Shown here one piece after another: positions 22,590 to 32,522 of a stretch of DNA of 64,000 bases (within the stretch, counting starts at the first letter, position 1; the number at the start of each line of letters is the position of its first letter). The notes beneath the pieces are model-generated. The model was given only the letters and a program-made list of their open reading frames with translations, was not told the DNA's origin and searched no databases. The position numbers and the translations under genes were made by a program. The stretch comes from Armillaria gallica. Lineage: Eukaryota > Basidiomycota > Agaricomycetes > Agaricales > Physalacriaceae. The stretch is taken from assembly GCA_037576215.1 (NCBI GenBank), contig JBANDB010000003.1:62001-126000 (forward strand). The letters are read 5' to 3'.

Positions 22590-24350
22590 AATCCCGGAAT
22601 CGACGTACTCGCGACCGACTGAGTGTCTCAACCGGCGTGAACAGTGATTAAAGAAACACTCTTGGAGGACTATCCCAAGATGGCCGAAGTTTGGCACGGG
22701 TGGTGTGTCGGCTTACGATTTACACACTGACTCGTCTGATGTGCCCTTCTGCAGCCTTCAAAGTCGGCTTGGACTACTAAGCATCTATCGAAATGGCCCC
22801 CTCTATGACGCATATCTTGGTCGAGTGAGCGATGAGACGAGAGGAAGAGCAAAGCCTTCGAGGTGGTGTTCCGGTCTTTCATGGGGCGGAGCGCATTAAC
22901 GCTGCGTGGAGATGGTCCAAGAGAATTTGCGCGTGAGTTGTGGACATTATCGTCCTGCGAGCCATCCAGGTGCGTCATATCCTTATATCTCAATACTTCT
23001 TCTCACTTCTACGGGAAAGCATCAAGAAGGAAAATTCGCGGTGAATCGGTGACTATGAGGCTACGGAGCCTGTCACCGAAGATGTTTAAGAGTTATACAG
23101 GCTCAGGCCGGTTGGTACATTTTGTTGAATATTTCTCCTAACTAGGCGGAGCTAATCTTCGCTGTGCAGGGAATTTTGGCCCGCTTCTAACAACATGAAA
23201 TAGTCCTCTTATTAGTCTTTAGACCCGCCAGTTCGTTTGACTAGCTCCCCAGTCCGTTGTCGAAACATTTCGAAGTCACAACTCAAAATCGCTTCTGCAG
23301 AACTGCGCGCTTTGGTCGTAGACTTCAGCTTGGTCTCCTTTTTACGACTGTCGTCGATGTAAGTACGTGTTTGGTTCTCAGTGTCGCCATGTGCTAATTA
23401 GTTTCCATCGTCCTTAGATCCGAGCGATTTCTGGCAAACTCGGCTTCGAAGGTGCCGTAATTACAGCATTTCCAGATGCATGTTGGCTTTTTGGTTGGAG
23501 CCTCGTAAGGCGAACGATCGCGACAGAAAGGTATAGCGCATGTTTCTTCACACTCCCTCTGGTCTAACGGCCAACATCTCCAGCAGATTACGAACCTTTG
23601 ATTGCCCAATCACTGCAGGTATTGACCATATCTCTTCTGGATGGTCGTCCTTCACTGTTGCGATACCAGGCACGAACAATCTACACGAGAGAAGCGGGAT
23701 GCTTCTGGACTGAATTGTTGGAGTGAATGAGTAATGCCAAGCCGAGGAGACGCTGCCTAGTTAGTCGGCCGTCTATTCATGTTCGATAAAGTGACTGATT
23801 GATATATATATAGAGGTTGAACAATCCAGTCATGCTTAGACACTTTGTTGTCTTACATTTAGCGAGAATATTCAATTCTTTTTTTTCTTTTTTTCTTGCT
23901 CGGCTGAGATCGCGTCGGCCGTGTTTCCTTCGTATCCATTCAACGTCTTTCTTCGAACCCCAGCAGCTCCTTTGACTATCGTGATTTGGCTGGTCCTTGG
24001 TCTCGTTCATCCAAAGTGCTACCTGTCTCATAACTCCCGATAAAGGAGACGGACTCTTCAACCGCCACACTCCGACGAGTGTTGATATTGGACTAGAACC
24101 TTGCCTGCAGGTCAGAGGTTAAGGCAAGTGAGGGACAGCCCCGTCTCAAGATTGATTCCCTGGAGGTCGGCTCAGAGCATGTACATCCACCTCGTTAGTG
24201 GAGCTCGAACCATCAAGGCCCGGTTTGAATTGAACCTCGATCGGGTGAACATCGAGCTTCCCGTATGGCCTCGCCATCCCCGTGTTTCTGAATCTTTAGA
24301 GTGCCGGTACAGCATTCATCGCCAAGGAATGCAACCGAGTTAAGATTATA
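22590..24350 (+). pseudogene. Decayed multi-exon gene of unknown function, copy C
   Basis: Aligned with copies A and B. The first exon-like part ends in TTGGCACGG before an intron of the same GTGTGTCGG to CTGCAG form as in copy A; the 3' half contains NISKSQLKIASAELRAL-type coding near 23265, then an intron from about 23360 to 23416. A stop (TAG/TAA) interrupts the exon after AFKVGLDY near 22776. The last 250 bp (23785-24038) also occur inverted at 29011-29274. Confidence 0.5.
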
Positions 24351-24489
24351 TGTAGCGTTTATAGTTCTTCTGCGCAGAGTGGGGTTGCTCTGAGCCCAGT
24401 TCACTGTTGACATTGCTTGGCTTATGGGCCGCTTCATTCCTCTTACATGCGCCTTGCTAACGAATACTTTGTTTCGCCTACTAGATGAT

Positions 24490-25024
24490 TGGTTTAGTGT
24501 TAGAACATGTACATGATGATTGAACAGTAGGCCTCTGTTCTTATCAATATGTTTGATCTCACAATTTTGAATAGAAGACCGGATGTTCTTTACGATCCTA
24601 GCGAGTTTGGCATGTTGAACGCTCAGAACTGGAATGCTGCCACGTTTGTGGGGCCATGGCCTTTACGAAAGATGGATATATGCATCAAATAACAAAGTGA
24701 TCATCCGATATATGGTTTACCCCATGCGAAACAAGTAGAGCCTGTGAGTCCTGGGGGAACTCTGTGGGTCTATGTCCCTCATGAGTTCGATTGGGCTCTT
24801 GCAGGTGTACATTGTTCCATTGAATGATATCTCCAATATCTGTATACGTGCTCTTCTAAACTGGCGCTCGAAATCTTTGGGCGCCCATCTTTTAACAGCG
24901 TGGCCGATGGTGACACATTTTGATGGTCAGAGCGCTAGTCCACATTTTTTTCTTCTGACCACGACGACATCACGACGGAAATTTGTTGGTCCAACGAACT
25001 GCTTGGTACCGCACTACATCGACG
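24490..25024 (+). promoter_or_regulatory. Conserved upstream block of HET-like copy 3
   Basis: This aligns over its full length with 14266-14798, apart from the MITE insertion just upstream in unit 2. The part nearest the start codon (24870-25020) is the best conserved and includes TTTGGGCGCCCAT, TTTTGATGGTCAGAGCGC and GACCACGACGAC. No canonical TATA box is seen near the inferred start, so the transcription start is not placed. Confidence 0.5.
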
Positions 25025-26910
25025 ATGAAGCAGAGTATGTGTTGTTTTTGTCATTCTTTCGACGATTTATATATTGATTCTGCGACTACTAGAGGAAACG
25101 TTCATCCAGCGCCGTAAGCGATGGTGGCAGTCAAAGAAATTGTCTGTATCATATTGGTGGAAGGATCGGAAATTGTCTCTATACGAATTCTTCAAGCATT
25201 CACCAAATTCTTTGCCCTTGTATGAAGGTAATACCTTTTTCCTGTTATAACGAGAAGTTGCTGAGCAAAGTGGCAACAGAAAGTCCTCCAATATGCCGCA
25301 TCAATCGTCGGAATCCTCCCTATATGACACTCTCCACCCTCACCGAGACTGGCAAAGCGGAATCGACCATTCCGGTGTTGAAGCAACGGTCTTTCACAGG
25401 TCCTCGGGTCATCACGTCGTCTCTGGCCAACACCCCCTGTGCTACGCTCGGTGTTGATGGAGTCTTAGCGAAGCTTAATACCACGTTAGGCACATCTTAC
25501 ACTTTGGACTCTGTAAACTCGGTTCTCGATCCCTATGTTGCACAAAACTACGACTTCGGCACGGTCTACGCTTATTTGCGCTGCTTCTGGAATGACTATG
25601 ACGTCTCCACCATTGAACACAAATTACGCACCCTGGAAGAGAAGGACAAAGAGATGCGGAGAGGGGTGCTCGTTCATGACAGGATCACTACGCGGGTTGT
25701 GCCCCCTCGGCGGATGTGGGATCTGTACGCTAATCGGGTGGTGCCATACTGGGTTCACCCGTGGATCATACCATGGGGGATATCACATGCGTGGGTGGAC
25801 GAGAAGAACCGCGTGGATGCGATGGCACCCATCAATGGATATGAGTGGCCCGTGCCCGTGCCGAAGGACGCCAATCTTGATCTCATTCGCATCGAGATGC
25901 TGAACTTCGGAGCGGAGTACACGTGGCTGGATGTGTTGTGTTTGCGGCAGGAGGGTGGGAAGAACGAGCATCTGCGCATGGATGAGTGGAAGCTGGACGT
26001 GCCTACGATCGGATGGGTGTATCGCTGGGCTGACGAAGTGGTCTGCTACTTCAACGGACTGGGTCGGCCATTGCATCTGACACTGGACTATTTCGAGAGT
26101 GATCGGTGTTGGTTCCGACGTGCATGGACGCTACAGGAGATCACCAATGACGCCATTATTGGTGGGGAGACCGGGGATGATGTCATGGAAAAAGAGGTTC
26201 GGAAGGTGTTTGATGAACAATTAACACGCTCGCGGGAGATACGACATCGGAACCTGGCCCTTGAACTCGTGTGTGAGATGCAGAGTCGAGTCTCGACAAA
26301 GCTTTTGGATAACGTTGCAGGCTTAGCATACCTTCTCTACTCAGATTCCATCCCAATATACGATGCGGAGATGTCTGACAAGGATGCATGGGAAGTTCTC
26401 ATGGATGCTATAGACTCCAGGTGTCGGGCGGACTTGCTCTTCTATTTCCCCGAACCTGGGAGGGGAAGGAAATGTTGGCGACCATCTTGGCAACAAGTAA
26501 TGACGCTCAAACATTGTGAGCCTTATTCACTTCCGTGGCAAGGAGAGGTTCATCGGACAGAGGATACAGATGAAGACTGGTATGAGGGCTACTGTATTGA
26601 TTCCGCAGATGTGCAGGGCTTTGCTGAGGGACTGACAAAAGAGAAGCCTCTACAGGGAGAGATGGTTTTCAAGGATGCTGCCGGGTTGCCTCACACATTG
26701 AAAATTGTGGCTGCCCACACATACCCAATTCCTGATGGTTTATATGCCCTCATAGGCTGCAGCTATGATGATTCGAGTGATGCCTGGGTCATTGGTTGGC
26801 AAAGGGAAGATGGGAAGTTTCAGAAATTGTCAGTTTTCCATTCAGCAGATGATGAGCAAGTGAAGCTTGAGACACTCGGACTTGACAAAGTAAAAATAAT
26901 TCTTTGTTGA
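25025..26910 (+). CDS. HET-like (heterokaryon-incompatibility domain) protein, copy 3, intact
   Basis: Three exons are inferred: 25025-25034 (ATG AAG CAG A), 25093-25227 and 25280-26910, with introns of 58 nt (25035-25092) and 52 nt (25228-25279). The joined frame encodes about 591 residues. Reading through the second intron instead gives a stop, so splicing is needed to reach the N-terminal part. Exon 2 is basic and aromatic (IQRRKRWWQSKKLSVSYWWK). Exon 3 has the HET-like blocks GISHAWV (about residue 217), YTWLDVLCLRQEGG (about 263) and RRAWTLQE (about 330), then DNVAGLAYLLYS and RADLLFYFPEPG. It is closely similar to copy 2 along its length, and the two share the same 3' flank. It keeps its CpG sites, unlike the repeat copies 1-2 kb downstream. 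Likely functional in non-self recognition by family, but this is not proven. Confidence 0.9.
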
Positions 26911-27504
26911 ATTACAGAACTAGCTTTACAGCTTGTAAATGATAAATATCTCCTACAGAGATATCCTTGATTGTGATTTAGCCTGCTTCAGAGTCAGAAA
27001 CTGAGCTGCAATAGTATGAGTTCTTAGGCAGTAAAGAGAGGAATGCTACAACTATGAAAGTCATAATCAAAACACTGCACATATATCCTGTCAGTGACAA
27101 GAAACCCACTGGAAGACATCAATAAAAATAAACACATGTAACTGACCTTGCCTATGTAGTAGGAAGAAATGCCCAAAATTGAATACAATATGTATCAGAC
27201 TAGATGTATAATTCAGCATCCGAACAACGACTAATGGAAGGACTTATCTCAATCCATTGGGCAAGAATAATTCTGTGTCATTGCGTAGTTTGTCAGCATG
27301 GTCGAACATAGTCAACCTGCATGGCCCTACGGAACCGTGAAATGTACCAACCATTTCAGCAACTAGTCACAACCAACATGTATGGTCAATGCACCTCAAC
27401 AAACCCTTTCTTGTTAGCTGGAAGCTTCTTGATCATAAATGCAAACACAATCTTTCATCCATCATAAACAGCGCAATGTGTGAGAAATTCCAGCAAACAT
27501 CTGT
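26911..27504. other. 3' flank of HET copy 3, no gene seen
   Basis: The stretch starts like the 3' flank of copy 2, then becomes AT-rich. A part near 27300-27375 resembles, in inverted order, the CCATAGGGCCATGCAG region near 16780. It is poor in CpG. Confidence 0.45.
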
Positions 27505-28325
27505 CTTGAGGAGTTTGAATAGCTCTATATTGAACCCCAGTAGGATCATTATCTTATCAGGCAAGACAACTGGAGAACGGAGAATATATTAAGACTTGGA
27601 AGTGTCAACATACTATCATGAGAGAGATCAGGACAAGTTGAGTAAAGAAAAAAGCGAAACTCACATAAATGTCATAATCGGGCACTGTAGTAGAATATGA
27701 GTTGATCTTGAGCTTGACTGTCCTACAAGCAACACCAAAGGCAGCACGTTTGACTGCAATAGTCATAATACGATTGTTGTCACTAAGAGCTTGGGCAGCT
27801 GGAAGATAGGTCTGATGTGCTTGGACATGAGTTGTGGGTCAAGAAGGATGAGTCAGTGCTTGGGTCATTTGAAGGTATTTGGTAGAAGAGATGGTGATGG
27901 TTGAGAGAGAAAAATGCACCAAATAAGGTGGGAGAAAATGCGCATTCCTTTGTTCTGGAGTCAGTTCCAATAGGCAGATCTCGAAATGGTGGCAGGTGAA
28001 CAGACATTGTTAGAACGAGAAACCAACTTTTCTGAGTCTTCATTTCCATCTGGATATTCAGACATGAAGGAGCATAAGAATATAACTTGAAGCTCTACCT
28101 TTTGTGTGTTCATCATGGACTGGGATACAATGTTGAGGTTTCTACTCAGGGCTGGTGTGGATACATGCACAGGACGAGCTTGCTTTTAATTATGTTCTGA
28201 GCAGCTATGATTCAGCCTCAGCAACTAAAAACAAGAGATGGGTCTTCATCAACGTCCTCATGGTACAGGTATTTGTCCTGAGCAAAATCAATGGATAATA
28301 CAATGCCATATGCAAGTTCAGGTAT
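27505..28325 (-). pseudogene. Decayed minus-strand gene of unknown function, CpG-depleted copy
   Basis: This is a direct-orientation duplicate of 16817-17630. Most differences are CG to TG or CG to CA: GCGGGTCGAGAAGGACGAG at 17148 corresponds to GTGGGTCAAGAAGGATGAG here, and TTTCGTGTGTTCATCACGG at 17402 to TTTTGTGTGTTCATCATGG. Minus-strand fragments such as FAQDKYLYHEDVDEDPSLVF remain readable, but an arginine codon near 27843 has become TGA. The protein family is not recognised. It lies about 1 kb from the gypsy element that starts at 29394. Confidence 0.55.
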
Positions 28326-29010
28326 TCTCAAATTGATACCGAGGGACAGGTGACTCTCTGCAACTACAGGTAAACAGTCCTTGAGTGTTGAAAGTACTTG
28401 TAAATGATTGAGCATTCTGACAAGAGTCAGGATACTGAGCTGAGGAAAGTAACCTGATGCATATCATTGCCGTTCAGAGTTTCATCCCTTTCCACTGTTG
28501 AACTGAACTGGGAATTGAATGTGATAACGAAGTGTTCACACCAAGGATGGATGGGCTACACCCAAAAAGAACTACCTGCATCAATAGAACACTTTTGTAG
28601 CTCTGCATGAAAGACCTCCAGTGATTGTTCCAGGTCCTCCACTGGCATGGGTTATAGCAGAGACACTCGGCATCTCCATGAAGCTTGTCATTGCAAACCA
28701 GAGACTCCTAGTTCAGATTTACTTTATTTAGACATTGGGGACAAGCCTCAAAGTTGATACGGCAAGGAGAGCTCATGCATAGATGAAGGAGCACTACATT
28801 AATAAACGATCAGAATGGTGAACGTCTGTCATCAAGTATATTCGTCAGAGCAGCTGCGGGCCATCTGTGGGTTGATATTTTGCATTTCATGCTTGGACAA
28901 GAAGTCATCGAAAAGCCTGCATAATTGTGAGAAAAATGAATGCCAGAAAGCAGAAGAAAGCACATATGCAGTCAGACCTTGGCTATGCAGTATTGTGGTA
29001 GGAAAATCTT
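28326..29010. other. Spacer, no gene seen
   Basis: A CpG-poor stretch with only short open frames. No similarity to other parts of the window is apparent to me. Confidence 0.4.
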
Positions 29011-29274
29011 GGGAGTTATGAGACAGGTAGCACATTGGATGAACGAGACCAAGGACCAGCCAAATCACAATAGTCAAAGGAGCTGCTGGGGTTCAAAGAA
29101 ATACGTTGAATGGATATGAAGGAAACATGGCCGACGCGATCTCTGTCTGGTTCAGCTGAGCAAGAAAAAAAGAAAAAAAAGAATTGAATATTCTCGCTAA
29201 ATGTAAGACAACAAAGTGTCTAAGCATGACTGGATTATTCAACCTCTATATATATATCAATCAGTCACTTTATC
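29011..29274 (-). repeat. Inverted copy of 23785-24038
   Basis: Reverse-complementing 23785-24038 gives a near match to this segment, from GGGAGTTATGAGACAGGTAG to AATCAGTCACTTTATC. Both ends are sharp: similarity stops abruptly at about 29010 and 29275. Differences are mainly CG to CA/TG (for example CACGATAGTC to CACAATAGTC and ATACGAAGG to ATATGAAGG), plus a short insert near 29143. It may be a separate small repeat or a rearranged array fragment. Confidence 0.75.
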
Positions 29275-29393
29275 AACTGACAGAGCTTGGACATCTGTAT
29301 AGTGAGATACATACAGTGACTCATGTTACACTGCACTGAAAACGGGGAGACAGGGTAAGGGCAAGAAGCAATTAGAGTCACAAACAGGAAAAT

Positions 29394-29801
29394 TGTTACG
29401 ATTTATTCATTTTCTTTACCTAAGTGCCTCTTATCTTATCTTATCTTATCTTCAGCGCTTATCTTATCTTATCCTTAGGATCCGTGACTCCACGGAGTCT
29501 TCACATTGCGATACAGTCACACTTGCCCAATGTGTACTTTATACTCAGTCACCGTGTACTTGCTTATTCACTTTCTAACATGGTGCACTTATTATTAGGA
29601 CTCTCACTTTAGTATTTAAGTAGTGTACTCAAAGCTGTATATTCCCTAGCTTTGAGCTAATGTTTATTCATACCGAACCACATTCATTCTTGCTAAGCAC
29701 TAAAGTGTTAGTCTTGATCGCCAATCACCACGAGAGCCAGCAGTGACTGTATGAACACGATACAGCTGTTGTTTACTCTTGATTGGAGTTCGGGTCCTAC
29801 A
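29394..29801 (+). repeat. 5' LTR of gypsy element 1 (408 bp)
   Basis: It begins TGTTACGATTTATTC and ends GGTCCTACA. A run of TTATC repeats near 29430 has one more unit or so than in the 3' LTR. A TATTTAAG box at 29613-29620 is a plausible promoter, placing the RNA start near 29645-29650. Confidence 0.95.
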
Positions 29802-29802
29802 T

Positions 29803-29815
29803 TTAGCTCAAAGCT
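29803..29815 (+). promoter_or_regulatory. Primer-binding site complementary to the element's own RNA 5' end (self-priming type)
   Basis: The 13 bases TTAGCTCAAAGCT, starting two bases after the LTR, are a perfect reverse complement of AGCTTTGAGCTAA at 29648-29660 in the LTR. That partner sits about 28-35 bp after the TATA-like box, where the RNA should begin. In Tf1 and sushi-type elements the RNA 5' end folds back on the primer site in just this way. No tRNA 3' end (TGG start) is seen here. Confidence 0.7.
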
Positions 29816-29844
29816 TTTCTAAAGGCTCCCTCACCAGAACCTTC

Positions 29845-32427
29845 ATGACAGACACAGCAGCCGACGTCCTATCTGGAACCCTTTTTGGTTTAAGCGGCCT
29901 CCTCCTCACAGCAGCAATTGTACTTGCAGCATGACAGAGGGGACTAACAATCAATCAAATTGTCAATGGCATCCCACTCCAGCGGCAGCAGCCACCAATC
30001 ATCACACCTGTACCGTGACGACCAATCTCGCTCGACAACATCATTAGAGAGTCAGAAGAAGAAGTCACTGCTGAGTTGGCTTCTCCCATCATCCAAGAGA
30101 GAAGGCCTCCTACCCCTCCCAGAAGGTGCATGCCTATCATCATCATCTCTCCCACCGGTTCTGCCGACTCTGTCCCATATGCCCCTCGATCTCCCACACC
30201 CAGTGACTATGCCCAGCTCGCAGAGCGAAACGCAGCAGACAATGCAGCCAGGGGATTCGAGATGGGCCGCAATACCAGACCCATTGCCCCAACCTCCAGT
30301 ATCGATCCTTGGGCAGACAGGGACAATGCTCCACCACCCTTCACCCCAACAGATCCCAATCAGGAGTTTTGGGATAACCTCACCATTCCATACAGTGCCT
30401 ACTTCCCCTCTGCACATGACGGATCCCCTGATCACCGAACCCCTCCCCCAGCAGGTTACAGGCAGGTCCAGTTCTGGGACCAGCCAGTCCAGAACTCAGA
30501 GCAGACACCTGAGCCTATACCAACTATCGAGGAACCCATCACCAGCCCCTCTCATCCCAGGAGCTGTGGCCCATACAGCCATGCCTACTGGCGAAATGTT
30601 GACAAGCAGTGCCTTTCACCCCCCCATCTCCGATCCATCCAGGAGATCGACAATGATGCTCTCAGATATCACGTTGACGAGCGCGGAGAAACCATCCAGC
30701 TGAGCGAGAGAAGTGACACCGCTACCAAGGGACTCCCTGAGGCAGAGTACATCAACAGAATCCATGGGAGCTCCCCCGAGTCATCTGCCATCACGTCACT
30801 CCATGCAACCAACCCTGACCCTCCCGGCAATGATGCTATCTAACGCCATCAAATTCTATGACAGTAACAGGGACCATATCCCAACACCAATGATACAAGC
30901 AGATTACTGTGACTTATATAGTTATTTTGCTTATGAAATACCCTTCATGCCGGCTTGGGGAAGAACCCAAGCCAGAAACAATTATTTTATGAAGAAACAG
31001 AACAATCTCCCTGCAGATGACATTTTCCAGTATGAAGCGGAGCTAAACACTTGCCTCCTGTGGAACGAAATACACCCAGACGCCACCATAAGGCCACTCA
31101 CCCCTTATGAAGAAGCCACAGATGAAATCGAGATCCAAGAACCAATGCTGGATGAACCACCGGTGCTGCCTCCCAGGGCACCAGCTGGTACCTTCTCTTA
31201 TGTTAGAGGACAGGCACCCCCAGGAACATATACCTGTGGGTACCTACCATTTGCTGGGGCTGATCCAACAGGAGGTGGTGGCGGTGGCGGGCAACCTGCC
31301 CAACCTCCCGACCCACCTCAGCAATGGGCACTGCCACGACTCCCTGCTCCGGACAAGCCACCCACCCCACCAGCTCCTTGGGTATTAACCAATGGACACA
31401 CTGCTCTCTACGATGACTTCAAGCCAAAAATCTTGAAAGAAGTTGACAACTTCAATGGGAACTCCAGCGACATCGTCCGATTCTTCCTCAAGTGTGAACT
31501 ACACTTCAACCTATTCAACCACCACTTCCGCTACCACCCCCACAAAGTAATCTTCTGCGTCTCAGGACTCAGTGGGGACACCGGGAAGTGGTGGGAGTTG
31601 AGCTCCAGAATCATCAGAAAAGGCCCCAACAAGGAACAACTATATCCCACATATGAAATCTTCAAATCAGAACTCAGGGCCAGGTTCTGGAAGGATGCAG
31701 ATGCCCAGCTCAAGCGCGCACAGTGGGAAAAGCTCAGACAGGTTGACTACAAAGACAGCGATCAGTTCTTCCAACTATTCGAAGAGCTCACCTACCATGC
31801 CAAAGTACGTGACAATGAGCAGGTCATGCTCGCTCAAGTCAAGAAAGCCACCCAAGAAACGAGTAAAAATACCATATACTCAGCTGACAGAGAGGTACCA
31901 ACCAGTTACGAAGGCTGGAAGGCCCACTTACTCCGTATGGACTATAACTGGCGACTCAAATGAGCAGAAGCATCTGGGCGCATTGACTCCAGGCCACAGG
32001 CACCAAAGACAACCATGCCCCAGAAGGGTGGTCAAGCATCAGCAGGCACACCGGAGAAGAGAACAGTAACAGGAATGACATACAGAGGACGCGGCATGCC
32101 AATGGATATCGATATCACCATGGCGACTAGAAACACAGAGTTGGATGATGTCTTCAGAGAATGGGTAGACAAGGATACCAGAGATAGATCCATATTGCAA
32201 TATGGAATATGCCGGAGGATGGACAGTCTGGATGCGATGCAGTGAAGGTGGTAGCAAAGTGTTTCTGATGCGGCAAACTCGGACACTTTAAATGCGACTG
32301 CCCTAATGTGTCAAAAACTAAAGAAGAGGCAATCCACCGCCTGAACTATTACTGGGACAAACACCCTACAGAAGAAAAGGAGACCCTCTCATCAATTGAA
32401 GAGGTAAAAGAGAGCACCAAGGAGTAA
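29845..32427 (+). pseudogene. Gag of gypsy element 1, degenerate
   Basis: The start is ATG 29845 (MTDTAADVLSGTLFG, frame 1). TGA codons at 29932 and 30016 interrupt it, then frame 1 is open to about 30840, proline-rich. A frameshift near 30.8 kb moves coding to frame 2, which holds the capsid-like core from about 31400 (IVRFFLKCELHFNLF, YEIFKSELRARFW, DSDQFFQLFEELTYHA). A TGA at 31961 follows. A second shift near 32245 returns to frame 1, where the zinc knuckle CF(stop)CGKLGHFKCDC is itself hit by a TGA at 32266. The frame closes at TAA 32425-32427. Gag would form the particle shell and bind RNA. The long alternative frame at 29960-30703 is less protein-like and I treat it as a shadow. Confidence 0.85.
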
Positions 32428-32522
32428 ATGATTCCACTTACTCAGCCAAGGACTTAGTTCAAACTGGTACGCCCATTACGCCTATATCATGTACTTATAG
32501 ATCTGTAGTATCTACCACGCAT

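Noticed and set aside
23880..23900. Poly-pyrimidine run as a retrotransposon primer tract
   Set aside because: It recurs inverted at 29.16 kb as part of a longer repeat and has no LTR next to it.
30052..30435. Minus-strand 127-codon ORF opposite gag
   Set aside because: A shadow of the proline-rich gag frame; no splice context or motif.
29960..30703. Long frame-2 ORF over the start of gag in gypsy element 1
   Set aside because: Frame 1 starts at the first ATG after the LTR (29845) and gives a more gag-like protein; the frame-2 reading is low-complexity Ser/Pro/Thr overlap. Coding only moves to frame 2 near 30.8 kb.
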